Shown piece after piece: positions 12,479-22,971 of a DNA stretch of 64,000 bases. The first letter of the stretch is position 1. Every line of letters begins with the position of its first letter. The stretch is from contig CM061068.1 of the NCBI GenBank assembly GCA_030762895.1, positions 74,177,228-74,241,227 on the forward strand, written 5' to 3'. The translations under genes and the position numbers were made by a program. Source of the DNA: Sophora flavescens. Lineage: Eukaryota > Streptophyta > Magnoliopsida > Fabales > Fabaceae. The notes beneath the pieces are model-generated. The model was not told the DNA's origin. It saw only the letters and a program-made list of their open reading frames with translations, and ran no database searches.

Positions 12479-15400
12479 TTTGGGAGGGTGGGGTGAGATG
12501 ATTAGTAATGGAGTGGAGTGGTTTAAAGGTATTAACTTATTGTTTGGGAGTTTATTAAGTAATGACGTTGGATGATTTGAGATGATAACCCAAATCACTC
12601 CATCTCAACCCAAACCCCCAATTTTTATACCATCTGTAACACCCCGATTTTCGCTGCTTCGTAATATCGGTAATAAATATATAAATATATATTTTTATCC
12701 GAGACAGAGAAAATGATTTTGGATAAACCAAGGTCATTTCCTTGTTATACTTATTTTTATAAGGTTACGGGGAAGTTTTTGGTTGAAAATTCAGACGGAA
12801 GCCGGTCTGCCGTTTTCTGGATTTTCACTGACAGTAAAAGCTTACTGCTCAGAAGACCTAATTTTAAGTCATAAACGAGATGAAAAATGTTTTTATCGTA
12901 TTTACTACGATACTGGAAGTTTTAAAAATTTTGGTAAAAAAATTAAAATATTATATTTGTTGCGGGCGTATAAGTCGAGATATCTCTAGGAAAAGCTTGC
13001 GCCAGATGAATCGAGGAGTCGGAAACGTAGAAGAGATGATGGATTTGACCGATTTGCCGAGTATTTGTGACGAGCTTATCTGAGTCATAATGGCCATAAT
13101 GGCACATTTATGACAAAGTGAAATTTTCCTATGAAATGACCATTTTGCCCTTGTCTTTATATGACAATTTCAAGCAAATGCCATGGGAAAAGTTGACTAA
13201 AGCTTACCCAAAACCCACGGCTCCAAGCCTTCTTCATTAAGTTTGGTTCCTTCTTCATTAAGTTGTTGCCTTCTTCATTAACCATTTTCTTCCATTTCCA
13301 TGTTCTTTTTCTTCAAAGTGTTCATAATTCGTCAGATTTTACCTAGTAATTCTGACCAGTTTCTATTTTGAATCTCGAAAAACTTTCAACATGAAAGTTG
13401 TTCATCTTTCTCTCTTCTTTCCAAAGACATAAAGATCATCCAAAACGGATAAGTATGTTGAGAGATCTACCCAAAATACTCAAACTGTTCTAAACTCTAA
13501 CTATGTCCATCTTTCTCTTTAAGTTTCTTAAGAACTCCATAAGAAGTCCTTGAAGAACATCATCCCAACTTTGTTTTCTTGGATCATCAAGAGGTAATAA
13601 CTTATTCTCTTGTCATTTAAATCATTTCTCTTCATCACTTTTCTAGATCTATGACTTAAATCCATATGTTTTTCATTTGTTCAAAGTTCATGGAGCTAGA
13701 TTCAAAAATTCATAACTAATTCTAGAAAAATCCTTTTGACATGAAACCAATTGCTATGATCTTAGAATCATCTATATTTTCATCATCTAGAAGCACAAGA
13801 TCATGAGAAATTTCTTTCCCTAAAATCTGGACTGGGCCGAACCTAGGTTAACTTTGTGTTCTTAGGTTTTGTTTCAATTTCATGTCTTGATTCATGATTA
13901 TATCTTGATAGTTATTGTATTCAAGTATATAGAAGATCAAAAATCAAACTTTAACCTATTGATCTCATCAAAACCGAAACCCTAGGTATGAGCACTTAAT
14001 GGTTTTGTGATTCAAAAGTTGTTTGTGAACACTTGAATCTAACTCTAGGTTTTGTATGTTGATTAAATCCAAGAGTTTAGAAATTTTAAAAGATTTCTAA
14101 CCCCAAAATCAGCCCTTGGCCGAAACCCTAGTTCTTGGAACTAGATGAGTTTTAGTTCATGTTCTTGGTTCATAATCTTGGTTTAAGTGCTTAATCATGT
14201 TTAAGTTACTTAAGGATCATAAATCCCTAAGTTAACAAAATTTTAACTTTCCTAACCTAGAAAAGTTGTTGAGGACGAACCTTAACCTCCATGAGTCAAG
14301 TATGTTTTTGTTTGATTTGATTTATTTTGGTTGCAATTCGTTATGAAGGAATCGATCGGGTTGGTTTGACCTAAAGCCGACGGAGGAGGAAACCGGATCA
14401 AATCGGGAGATTATTTGAAACCCTTAGTTCGAGTCTTCAACAGGTAAGGGGAGCTTACCTGAGGGATTTTTCTCTATAACTATTTGTGTGTAGTGTGATT
14501 TATATGATTTATATGTGGCTTACGTTGTGTTGTTTATCTGTGTATCGGTGATTTATCTGCTTTTAAATTATTGAATTATCTGTAGTAGTATATTATGTTG
14601 CTATGATGCATGATCTGCCTGGTGATAGAGTTATGATGTTGTTGTTGAATGATGAATGTTGAATGTTGTTTGAGATGCCTGACAGTGGTCAGTGCACAAC
14701 CGATTAATCAGATAAAAGATTTAATAAGTTGTGAAAATTATATTCAACGTTTTATGGGAAATGTTGGAATATAATAATGGTGGAAAATATTATTTTGAAA
14801 AAATAATGAGTTTTTGAGAACTATTATTATTTTAATAATTTATCAGTGTAAAGGAAATTTATGAGTCACGGTGAGAGCGTAACCGTGAAATTTTTTTAGT
14901 ACTGCTAATTTTTACGCAATAAATTCCGAAATATTATAAAAAGTTATTTTGTGAAATTAATATTCCAAAATACTTTATAAAAAAAATATATAATAATAAT
15001 AATAATAATAAAATAATAATATAAAATAAAAAGTCAAAGTTTGACTTTTAAAAAAAAATTTCTTGGAAAATGATTAACGATGGCAAGTTTTGAAATTATT
15101 TACGGTGAAAGTTTAAAAATAGCGGTACTTGTTTGAGAAGAGGTTTAATCGGAATTGATTTAATTTTTAAAGCTGAAGTTTCAGTAAAAGAGTTTTCAAG
15201 TAGAAATGATTTTCTGTAGATGAGTTTTACTAACCGACGATATAGAACTTAGTAACCGAGATGTCGGGGTGCTAGTGTTCTTATGACGTTGTCTTATTTT
15301 GGATTTGTTTTTCACAGACAAAAACGATGAAAACGATGTTATGGAACTTAATAATCGAGACGTCGGGGTATTAAGGTTCGTTGTGTTGTAGACTGGGTAT

Positions 15401-15536
15401 CTACTTAAAGAAGTTAAAACGTTTTGAGATGTTTTCTATTACCACGAACCTAAGACTGATTGCAACGGTCTAAGGGCTTCGTGATTGAGCACTCGGACTT
15501 TGAGGTCCTGTGTTGTTAATAAAAGTTGTAAAGATG

Positions 15537-15690
15537 TTGAAAACGATGATGCTTTTGAGAGCATTCGATGTTGAAAACGATGATGCTTTTGAGAGCATTC
15601 GATGTTGAAAATGATGATAAGTTGAAAGCTTTTGAGAGCTTTGATGTTTAAAAACGATGATGGGTCGAAAGCTTTTGAGAGCTTTGACAA
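15537..15690. repeat. Tandem repeat inside the solo LTR (about 35-45 bp units)
   Basis: Units built on GATGTTGAAAACGATGATG followed by CTTTTGAGAGC recur: two near-identical 35-bp copies, then two longer variants (AAGCTTTTGAGAGCTTTGA). Confidence 0.8.
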
Positions 15691-15892
15691 ATAAAGATAT
15701 AGCACAAAGAAAAGTGTTGAGAACAAAAGGTTTTTATTGCATGCATTTGGCCAGGCGTGCCATGATCAAACGAGTGATTACCATGCGGCGTCATGGTAGA
15801 TCATAAAGATGTTCTTATTGTGCCTGGTGGACAATGAGGCCCCATCTACGTTGTGACACCTGTGCCACGATGTTGGACAGTGTGTGATGGGT

Positions 15893-15965
15893 TTTGACTG
15901 CGTGTCTGTGGATCGCGTGTCTGTGATCAGCGTGTCCGTGATCTGCGTGCTCGTGACTATCGAAG
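15893..15965. repeat. Short tandem repeat, about 17-bp unit
   Basis: Four degenerate copies around GCGTGTCTGTGATC, inside the solo LTR. They read as a His-rich run on the minus strand (HADHGHADHRHA), which is an artefact of the repeat. Confidence 0.7.
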
Positions 15966-16769
15966 TCGATCAACTCATTACGATGTTGGAGATATCTCAT
16001 GAGATTAGGTATGAATGTTAGATGATGTTTTGAAGTGCTCATGCATAGTTTTTCAACGTTGATGTTTGGGGTGTGAAACCCATTGATAAACGATGTGATA
16101 TAATATGAATGAGTATGTTGTTCTAAATATTTATATGTGTATGTGCCTTCTTTTGTGTTACGCATTTAGTTATGGTGATAAATCCGTATATTGGTGTCTC
16201 ACCCTTACGACACATCTCAGAGACGTACGAGAGGTATGATCCCTACAAGAAGAGGAAGGCTGTCTAGTTGGAAGCGTGTTGTGCTGCTCCTATTGGCTGT
16301 AGTGTCTGTTAGTTACGACCAGCTTAGGTCCTATTATATTATATTATGTTTTGAAGATAAAACTGATGTTGATTTAGGTATGAAAATATATGAGGCAGTA
16401 TAGTTGTAAGATTTATATACTTTGTGTATCTAAATGTAATTTGATTACGTTGTTGTTGTTGTGGTTGTGAAGTTAAAAGAAAAAAAAAATTTATCACCAT
16501 ATTTTGAAAATATGAACGTTGAGAAAACATTATTTTCCGAAAGTAACCAGCAAATTAAGTTTTATTTCCGCAAACGGGTAACCATGTGATGACCCGAGTT
16601 TAGGGTGTCACACCATCCAAATTGGAGGTTTGAGATTTTCTCATTAAACTTCCAACAATAGAGTGATTTACTTTCACCACTACACGCTATTCTATCCACT
16701 ACAAGAATTTAAGCTATTTCCCAAGGCATATTACCCAGGGCAAAAAATCCCTAGGAAATTTTGACGTTT

Positions 16770-17365
16770 CCCACGGTTAAAGCCTTGGGAAAGTTCTCTC
16801 TATGGTTCCCACGGGTTGGGCCTTGGGTAACAGAGGCGCCAACTGCTCCCGCTTGTTTTCCCACGGACTGGGCCGCGGGTAACAGAGGCGCCAACTGCTC
16901 CGCTTGTTTTCCCACGGATTGGGCCCTGGGAAATATGTTACACGATCGAGGCGCCGTTTCCCAGGGCTGTAGCCGTGGGAAATATGTTACATGAGTCGCC
17001 GTTTCCCAGGGCTGTGACCCTGGGAAATATGTTACACGATCGAGGCGCCGTTTCCCAGGGATGTGGCCCTGGGAAATATGTTACATGAAGCGCCGTTTCC
17101 CAGGGCTGTGGCCCTGGGAAATATGTTACACGATCGAGGAGGCGCCGTTTCCCAGGGCTGTGGCCCTGGGAAATATGTTACACGATCGAGGCGCCGTTTC
17201 CCAGGGCTGTGACCCTGGGAAATATGTTACATGAGGCGCCGTTTCCCAGGGCTGTGGCCCTGGGAAACATGTTACACGATCGAGGCGCCGTTTCCCAGGG
17301 CTGTGGCCCTGGGAAATATGTTACATGAGGCGCCGTTTCCCAGGGCTGTGGCCCTGGGAAATACA
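16770..17365. repeat. Left hairpin array of the non-autonomous CACTA
   Basis: About eleven copies of a 43-52 bp unit. Each contains the palindrome TTTCCCAGGGC-TGTG-GCCCTGGGAAA plus a spacer alternating between ATGTTACACGATCGAGGCGCC and a shorter ATGTTACATGAGGCGCC. Each unit can fold into a strong hairpin. The minus-strand frame at 17178-17432 is a repeat artefact. Confidence 0.92.
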
Positions 17366-17369
17366 TAGG

Positions 17370-17805
17370 TTTTTTCCATTTAAGGGTAACCCGATGTCCA
17401 TGTTGTTTTTTCCTCACCCTCATCCCACCCACCCGCCAGCCAGCCGGAGAACAATGCTGGAAAATATAGCCCCTTCACGCACTGCCATTGATTTCTTTTA
17501 AGGTAATATCTGAAGTTAAATGTTTGGTTTCTTTTTCAATTTCTTCATCTTCTTCATCTTCAGTTCATGCATGTGGCACATGTGGACCTGAACAGGGATG
17601 GAGGTGGAGCAGCTGCTCTGGAAAGACAAGATGACGTGGCTGCTTATTTCTCGGTGTGACAAGTGCGGCAAGGAGGAGATCGTGAAGAAGGACAACGAAG
17701 GACGCGGCTGTTTCATTCACGCCACACTTCGATTGATTCATGACACACTCCGATTTGTAACTCCGATTGAACGGTGGAGATCTCAGAACCTCGATTTTTA
17801 ATTAA
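17370..17805 (+). other. Central segment of the non-autonomous CACTA, possible captured sequence
   Basis: A normal-complexity segment between the arrays, with plausible splice signals: TTTTAAG|GTAATATC near 17501 and a CT-rich tract ending CTTCAG at about 17561. It then encodes open stretches such as CDKCGKEEIVKKDNEGRGC in one frame or HVAHVDLNRDGGGAAALE in another. I recognise no family. It may be a host gene piece captured by the element. Confidence 0.35.
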
Positions 17806-17814
17806 AAAAAATAC

Positions 17815-18120
17815 ATAGGTTTCCCAAGGTTAAAACCCTGGGAAATGTTTCCCAGGGAAAATTCCGTGGGAAACGTTTCCCAGGGAAAATTCCGTGGGAA
17901 ACGTTTCCCAGGGATTTTTCCCTGGGAAACTTTTCCCAGGGAGTAGTCCGTGGGAAATTTCCCAAGGGTGTGACCGCGGGGTATTTCCCAGGGCATACCC
18001 GTGGGAAACGTTTCCGACCAGCTGAAAACCGATGGATCTGGATCCGTGGGTCATCCCTGGGAAATGTGTATTTTCCCACGGATTTTATGGATTTCCCAGG
18101 GCCATAGGCCCTAGGAAACA
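17815..18120. repeat. Right hairpin array of the non-autonomous CACTA
   Basis: Shorter palindromic units, TTTCCCAGGGAAAATTCCGTGGGAAACG, repeated about eight times with variation and without the long spacer of the left array. The three overlapping minus-strand frames here (PWETFPRNF-type repeats) are artefacts. Confidence 0.9.
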
Positions 18121-18232
18121 GCGAAAATTCTTGTAGTGATCATAAACCACTCAATTACTAACTACTCCACTCCATGCTCTTCAAAACTCCCAAACATAGC
18201 CCATCTTTTTGGACTTACTAAACCGAGCCTAA

Positions 18233-18699
18233 GAGTGTATTCGGGAAAGGTGGAAAAAAGATTATGTTGATAATCAATTTTTGTATAATCAATTATTGTG
18301 ATAATCAATTATAATCAGAATCTATTTTTGTTTGGGTCTGTTTGCTGAAAAGTGATTTCAAGATAATCTATTTCGTTTGGGTGATGCAAAAAAAATCACT
18401 TTTATATAATAAATTAAGAAAAAATGGTATAAAGTTATATGTATAATTTAATAATATTTGTTTAGAAGTATCTTTTGTAAGGGTAAACAGAGAAGAAAGT
18501 TTTGAGAATGAAAAATAATCAAATCACAACAATCTTAACCTAGAAAAAACTAGATGACATAAAACAGTTTTTTTTCCCCTAAAAAAAGTTTTTTTTATAA
18601 ATTTAAACAAAATTCCAAACATGATAGATTATCTATGAAACAACTTTTAAGCTAAAAAACGACTGAAACAAGAAAAAATAATCTTTCCCACACACACTC
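18233..18699. mobile_element. Tourist-like (PIF/Harbinger) MITE, copy in C1
   Basis: Termini GAGTGTATTCGGGAAAG and CTTTCCCACACACACTC. The paired copy at 50961-51421 has the same termini and an intact TTA duplication on both sides. Here the left TAA is intact and the right one is mutated. AT-rich, non-coding. Confidence 0.75.
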
Positions 18700-18932
18700 A
18701 AAAATAAAATCTCAAAAAATTTCAAGATTAATTTGGACTTTACTCTTTTTACAAAACCCAAGTAACATTTTTGATCCCCGTTTATCCACCAAAAAAAAGT
18801 AACATTTTTTTTCCTTTCTTCATAAAAACAAGAACTTTCTCTAACGCGCTGTTAGTGGTAATTTTTGGTGCCTAACGCTACTTCGCTGAGCCCATTTCTG
18901 TGAGGCGTGAGCGGATGCGGTTGTATATGGTT

Positions 18933-19550
18933 TAAGGCCTCTCTTTAAGTCTGGTCTCAGATAGTTTATCCACCTCAGCCTGCAACTCTTCCCACACCTT
19001 AACAGACCTGCATGGAGTCATACCCAAATTGTTCAACTCAAATTCATTCAAATGAACATGAGGATTTATGAATAGCAAAAGAAACATGAGCAAGCTCTAA
19101 TATTTTTTGCTTCCTTGTAATTAAAATGCCTAAACATATTACAAGTACTATTTGGAGTGTTTGATATGCTTTCCATGTGTTTGAATGGGGATATAGTGGA
19201 AAACAAATGAACAGGACAGAGGAAACCGAGCATTAGAAAGAATATTGACCATAATGCAAAATTTTCTTGAACCATTCAAATTTCAAAGGAAGCATGAAAC
19301 TCCAGCATTAATTTCAGCTTCATTCATTAAGGACTAATTAGAATGGCAGCAGCACAATAAGGACTAAATCTTTATGTGCCCCTCACTGTTGTAAGAGTAG
19401 GAGCAATGAAAGGAGACCTGCTAGTTTAGGAACAGCTCTCCAGCAACATTGGCCATTGGTGAGGATGAAGTTGATGAGCTTCTTGTCCTCATCAGCAGTC
19501 CATGGCCCCTTCTTCAACCCAACTTTGTCACAGCAAGGTTGCCTTCCCAT
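18933..19550 (-). pseudogene. R2R3-MYB transcription factor, truncated
   Basis: R2R3-MYB proteins bind DNA through two helix-turn-helix repeats. Exon 1 (19418-19550) is exactly 133 bp, the usual length for this family, and encodes MGRQPCCDKVGLKKGPWTAD through the first R2 Trp residues to VPKLAG. It is followed by GT at the correct phase. An acceptor (CATGCAG) leads into exon 2 at 19007, giving LLRCGKSCRLRWINYLRPDL and KRGL, where homology stops near 18933. All of R3 and the C-terminus are missing, and unrelated sequence follows up to block C1. The 5' leader is CT-rich (about 19610-19650). Best read as a gene cut by rearrangement next to C1. Confidence 0.88.
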
Positions 19551-19682
19551 TTTTTTTTATCAAAATCAGAAATGCCACAAAGCCTAGTTAGATATGATCC
19601 CCAACACTTTGAGATTTAGAGAGAAAGAGAGAGTCTTTTGAGAGTTTGCACATAACAAGGTAGGATAGACCACCACCACCTA

Positions 19683-19684
<2 letters not shown>

Positions 19685-19717
<33 letters not shown>
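19685..19717. repeat. (TA)n microsatellite
   Basis: A TA run upstream of the MYB fragment. Confidence 0.9.
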
Positions 19718-19721
<4 letters not shown>

Positions 19722-19726
19722 ATGAG

Positions 19727-19773
19727 AAATTTAGAATAGTTATTACCGTTAACCATACTAAGCTAACTAACAT
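19727..19773 (+). repeat. Direct repeat, copy 1 (partner 22615-22662)
   Basis: GAGAAATTTAGAATAGTTATTACC, then TTAACCATACTAAGCTAACT and AACATATG, is repeated with one or two differences 2.9 kb downstream. It lies upstream of the MYB fragment, while the partner lies in intron 2 of the MED19-like gene. Confidence 0.85.
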
Positions 19774-19774
19774 A

Positions 19775-21783
19775 TGGTTTACCATGTGGCATACATAATA
19801 TAATCATTCATAGATACGATATTTCTTTTATAATTCGTATTGAATCAATGGATTGTCAAATACGGAAGATTATTTCACTATTTTAGTAGTTGTAAGTAAG
19901 AGCTTTCTGTACTACAAAAATGTTCCTCATTTTTCTGTGGAGTGGGGGTATTGGCGTGGGGAACCATGAATTGTTTCATAGTCAAAGACTCAAAGGCCTT
20001 TATTTGAGATGTTTAGACAGGGTTACTCATTGTATTTATTTTGCCTTTATAAATTATGACACACTATTACTATTTGTTTACTAAGGGTATATGATGGCTT
20101 TATTTAATTAGTATTCAATCCTACAAAAATCTAGAATGAAGCACAATAATGACTAAATGTAAGAAGTAGTGAGAAATTCTGATATATAATCTTATTAAGC
20201 AAAAATTTTGTCGATTATAATTTGGTCCCCCCCCCCCCCCCCCTATCTCTCTCAAAACACTCGCTTTGATTACTGAGGGGCTAAAAGTGGTATGGCTTAC
20301 TACAACACATCTTATCTTTTTCTTTTCTATCTTTTCGATATTTGTCTTGGATAAAGTTATCTACGTTGAAGCATATTGCTCAAAGGATGTTTTTCATGAC
20401 TTTTGTATAATAAAGGAATAAAATTATTGTATGATGAAGGAATAAGATAAATTCTTCTAATTTGTAGTCACTATAGTGTGTCTTTTGACCCTCCTGTGAC
20501 CAAGTGAAGAATATGACCATGTCGTTTGTAGCTTGTGGAAAGTATATCTTCCAATAATACACCCACGGGGATTAGTTACTGCAGTGTTTTGCGGAAACTA
20601 GAAAGTATATTTTGTACAACATTCTTGGAGCTCTTACCTTTCTCTTGGAGTAACTGAAATTTCTTACTCCAGATTATTGGATGTAAGACATGGATGATGG
20701 ATCCATGATAGTATTGTTTTAGATTATTGGATGTGATACAAGAGTGTAAAAATGATATCAAACCTGACATTATGTATGGAGTAATAAATTTCACTTACTC
20801 CTGGACTAAGAATTTCTCATATAGATGCTTGCTTGATTTCTTGGTTCAATCTTCACTGTTTATTGGAGCCTCACATTCAGAGAATTTCATGAGGTTTAAA
20901 GTCAGTGATATAGCAAATGGAGTTTATTGGACCTTCATGATCGTGAGATGATCATTTAGTAAAATCCTGTGTTCTAGCCTCTAACATTTAAAAGTGTGAA
21001 TTTCCCATATTTCTCTTTACATTACTTCACTGATGACTAGATTAACTAGCGTTCATGTTCTATCGTGTATGTTAACTCATCCTCAGTGGATTATTTTGTA
21101 AGCTAGTGCTCATGATCCCTTTTCTAATTACTATGTGCATATGAGTAAAAGCAATATGATGGATTATTCTTTGTTTTCTAGTTAAAACACCAAAAATGGT
21201 TCAGTTGGTTGTCATGATTGCTGTGGGGATGTCCTTTCCAACCCTCCAACCCCGGGGCCTTCTATTATGTTTTCATTTTTCAACAACAGATATTAGTCTG
21301 CTTTCTTTGTCTTTAAAAAAAAAACTCTTAGCACTGACATTTTCCAGGTGTCTTGAAATTGGGAATAATAGTTGAGCAAGATAACTCTCTGTTAATGTTT
21401 CAGGGAACATTTTAACAATTACTAATTCATGATCACACAAACAGACATTTTCTTTGGTCTTCTACTATATCTATATGTTTTTTTTTAACTTTCTGCCTGC
21501 GGTCGTGGACGCTCTCTGCATAGGGCTTTACCAATGCAAAATGCTTTTTCCCCCTTAATTCTTTTGAGAGCATTGGGCCTCTGGAGGTAGTTTGAGTAGT
21601 TTTGATCAGATTTACTTTTTTGATTGTCACATGTCATCCCCTTTTATTAGTAGCTGCTGGTTAATTTCTGATGGAAACATACTTTCAGATGGCTCTTCAG
21701 CTTTTGATTTTTTGTTGTAAACTTGTAATCAATGCATGAACTCCATATTTCTTTCCATATATTTAGTTCAATAAGGTTATTTA
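19775..21783. other. Intergenic region, no supported gene
   Basis: Moderately AT-rich. It contains a 17-base C run (20227-20243) and a small local duplication of AGATTATTGGATGT (near 20670 and 20721). Short frames on both strands around 20576-20951 look like nothing I know. The 1 kb before 21784 may be promoter or 5' UTR of the MED19-like gene, but no clear first exon is visible. Confidence 0.5.
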
Positions 21784-22971
21784 TTGGAATCAGGGCATAG
21801 AGAACTTGGAGGTGCTCGTGATCTCATAAATCAATATAAGCTTTGGCCTTACTATGAATTCTTCTGCAAGAGATCACATCCATTGTCAATTTCAGAGACA
21901 CACTATCTTCACAATGTGGTGGGTGACACAAAAATCAAGAAGGGAGAAGGAATGGAACTTGATCAGCTCTGTAGGAACGCCCACACAAGTGAGAAAAAAG
22001 GTGCTTACAGCCTTTCGACTTGGATGTACTAAGTGAAGCTTTCCATATGAGGGAAATGGATCCCATACACCTTTCTTCTGTAAGATTTTAACTCTTTTTT
22101 ATGTGGCTGCACATATGATCCTTTTCTTCACATTAAAGAAAGCTGAGTAATTCAAATTGCCTTTTTTGATTGGCATACTAAAAAGATGCATGATGCTGAT
22201 ATATTATACACAGGCCCAGAAGGGGCTAGCAACTGCAGTGCCAAAGTTTGAGAACAAATCTAGAGATAAAGAGAGGAAGAAGAGAAAGGACAAAGATATG
22301 GGTGGAAAGGGTGATAAAGATAGGAGGCACAAACTACATCAATTAAAAGATGGAAGTTGTGTTGAAAACAATAGCATTAGACACCATGATTATCATCACT
22401 TGCAATTGAAGAATCAACAAGACAAGGTTTGCTCCTAGTCCTTCTTCCCATTGTCATGCATGATTATATGTCGTACATTAAAAATTAAATGTTCTCTTTA
22501 CTATTTATATCATTTTTGTCATCCTGTAAAAAACCAAATACTAGATGCAGGCTGATTGTCCTTGCTTTCTTTACATGTCATAACTAAGGTATATTGCATA
22601 ATTCCTGTTTGAGTGAGAAATTTAGAATAGTTATTACCATTAACCATACTAAGCTAACTAACATATGATTTTGGTTTGACTAAAATATTATATATTATTG
22701 AATTTACTACTGTTTATTGTGAAGTGCCTGGAGAGAGAGTGCATAGTAAGCTGCCTTAAATTTTAGCAGAATTCAAGAGCAAAAATATGCTATATTTTCA
22801 AAATTAGTTTCAAGTTAAACAATGGTAGTTACACTGATGTCTTCAAATAATAAATTGTATTTATATGCAACTTATAAAGTTACACTAAAGTCAAAAATTG
22901 TCTTTCAGAAAAGGAAGGCTGAGACAAGCAACAATCCTTCTGTTTGCAAGCGAACAAATACTAGACAATGA
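21784..22971 (+). pseudogene. Mediator subunit 19 (MED19)-like gene, single frameshift, start lost
   Basis: MED19 is a head-module subunit of Mediator, which links activators to RNA polymerase II in the nucleus. Exon 1 (to 22079) encodes RELGGARDLINQYKLWPYYE, FFCKRSHPLSISETHYLHNV and VGDTKIKKGEGMELDQL, the conserved MED19 core. One base is missing just after the AAAAAAGG at about 21996-22001. In the shifted frame the family sequence continues: QPFDLDVLSEAFHMREMDPI. GTAAG and ACACAG bound intron 1 (22080-22213). Exon 2 (22214-22426) gives AQKGLATAVPKFENKSRDKE and a Lys/Arg-rich tail. Exon 3 (22909-22971) ends KRTNTRQ and TGA. The expected ATG reads TTG (21784), so the start is lost or in an unseen exon. 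Intact splice sites suggest recent decay. Confidence 0.85.
22615..22662 (+). repeat. Direct repeat, copy 2 (partner 19727-19773)
   Basis: The same 47-base unit as upstream of the MYB fragment, here inside intron 2 of the MED19-like gene. Confidence 0.85.

Larger units (their letters stand above)
12635..16612 (+). mobile_element. Solo LTR of a Tekay-like Ty3/gypsy element, 3978 bp
   Basis: Begins TGTAACACCCCGATTTTCG and ends GGGTGTCACA, with a perfect 5-bp duplication CCATC (12630-12634 and 16613-16617). No PBS, coding region or second LTR lies inside, as expected after recombination between the two LTRs of a full element. Homologous to the LTR at 52899-57394. The equivalent place in C2 (near 51595) is unoccupied. 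Reading frames inside it are not conserved genes. Confidence 0.93.
16697..18138. mobile_element. Non-autonomous CACTA element, 1442 bp
   Basis: Termini CACTACAAGAATTT and AAAATTCTTGTAGTG form a 13-14 bp inverted repeat, flanked by a 3-bp duplication ATC (16694-16696 and 18139-18141), the CACTA signature. It encodes no transposase. The C2 block lacks it at the equivalent place (near 51525), giving an empty site. Most of the element is two arrays of palindromic repeats on either side of a central 440-bp non-repeat segment. Confidence 0.93.
11813..18202. mobile_element. MITE with GGGCTATGTTTGGG termini, about 304 bp, carrying three nested insertions
   Basis: It begins GGGCTATGTTTGGGAG and ends CTCCCAAACATAGCCC, a 16-bp terminal inverted repeat. 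Removing the hAT MITE (650+8 bp), the solo LTR (3978+5) and the non-autonomous CACTA (1442+3) leaves 304 bp, against 296 bp for the same MITE in C2 (51452-52392) after removing its hAT MITE. The target duplication is not clear, so the superfamily is unassigned. Confidence 0.75.
11290..18740 (+). repeat. Block C, copy C1 (inverted relative to 50920-52898)
   Basis: Once the nested solo LTR (12635-16612) and the non-autonomous CACTA (16697-18138) are removed, this block is about 2.0 kb. It is collinear with the reverse complement of 50920-52898, including three MITEs in the same places: 11829-12478, 11813-18202 (split) and 18233-18699. Shared insertion sites show that the MITEs came before the duplication and the two larger insertions after it. 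Confidence 0.85.

Noticed and set aside
16197..17432. Reading frames over the solo LTR end and hairpin array (for example 17178-17432)
   Set aside because: They consist of translated palindromic units and change with the repeat; no family resemblance.
17798..18079. Three overlapping minus-strand frames with FPRNFPWETF-type repeats
   Set aside because: Open in three frames because the unit length and composition avoid stops; an array artefact.
20576..20951. Overlapping frames on opposite strands of about 72-74 residues
   Set aside because: Neither resembles a known protein and neither has coding-like composition; treated as intergenic.
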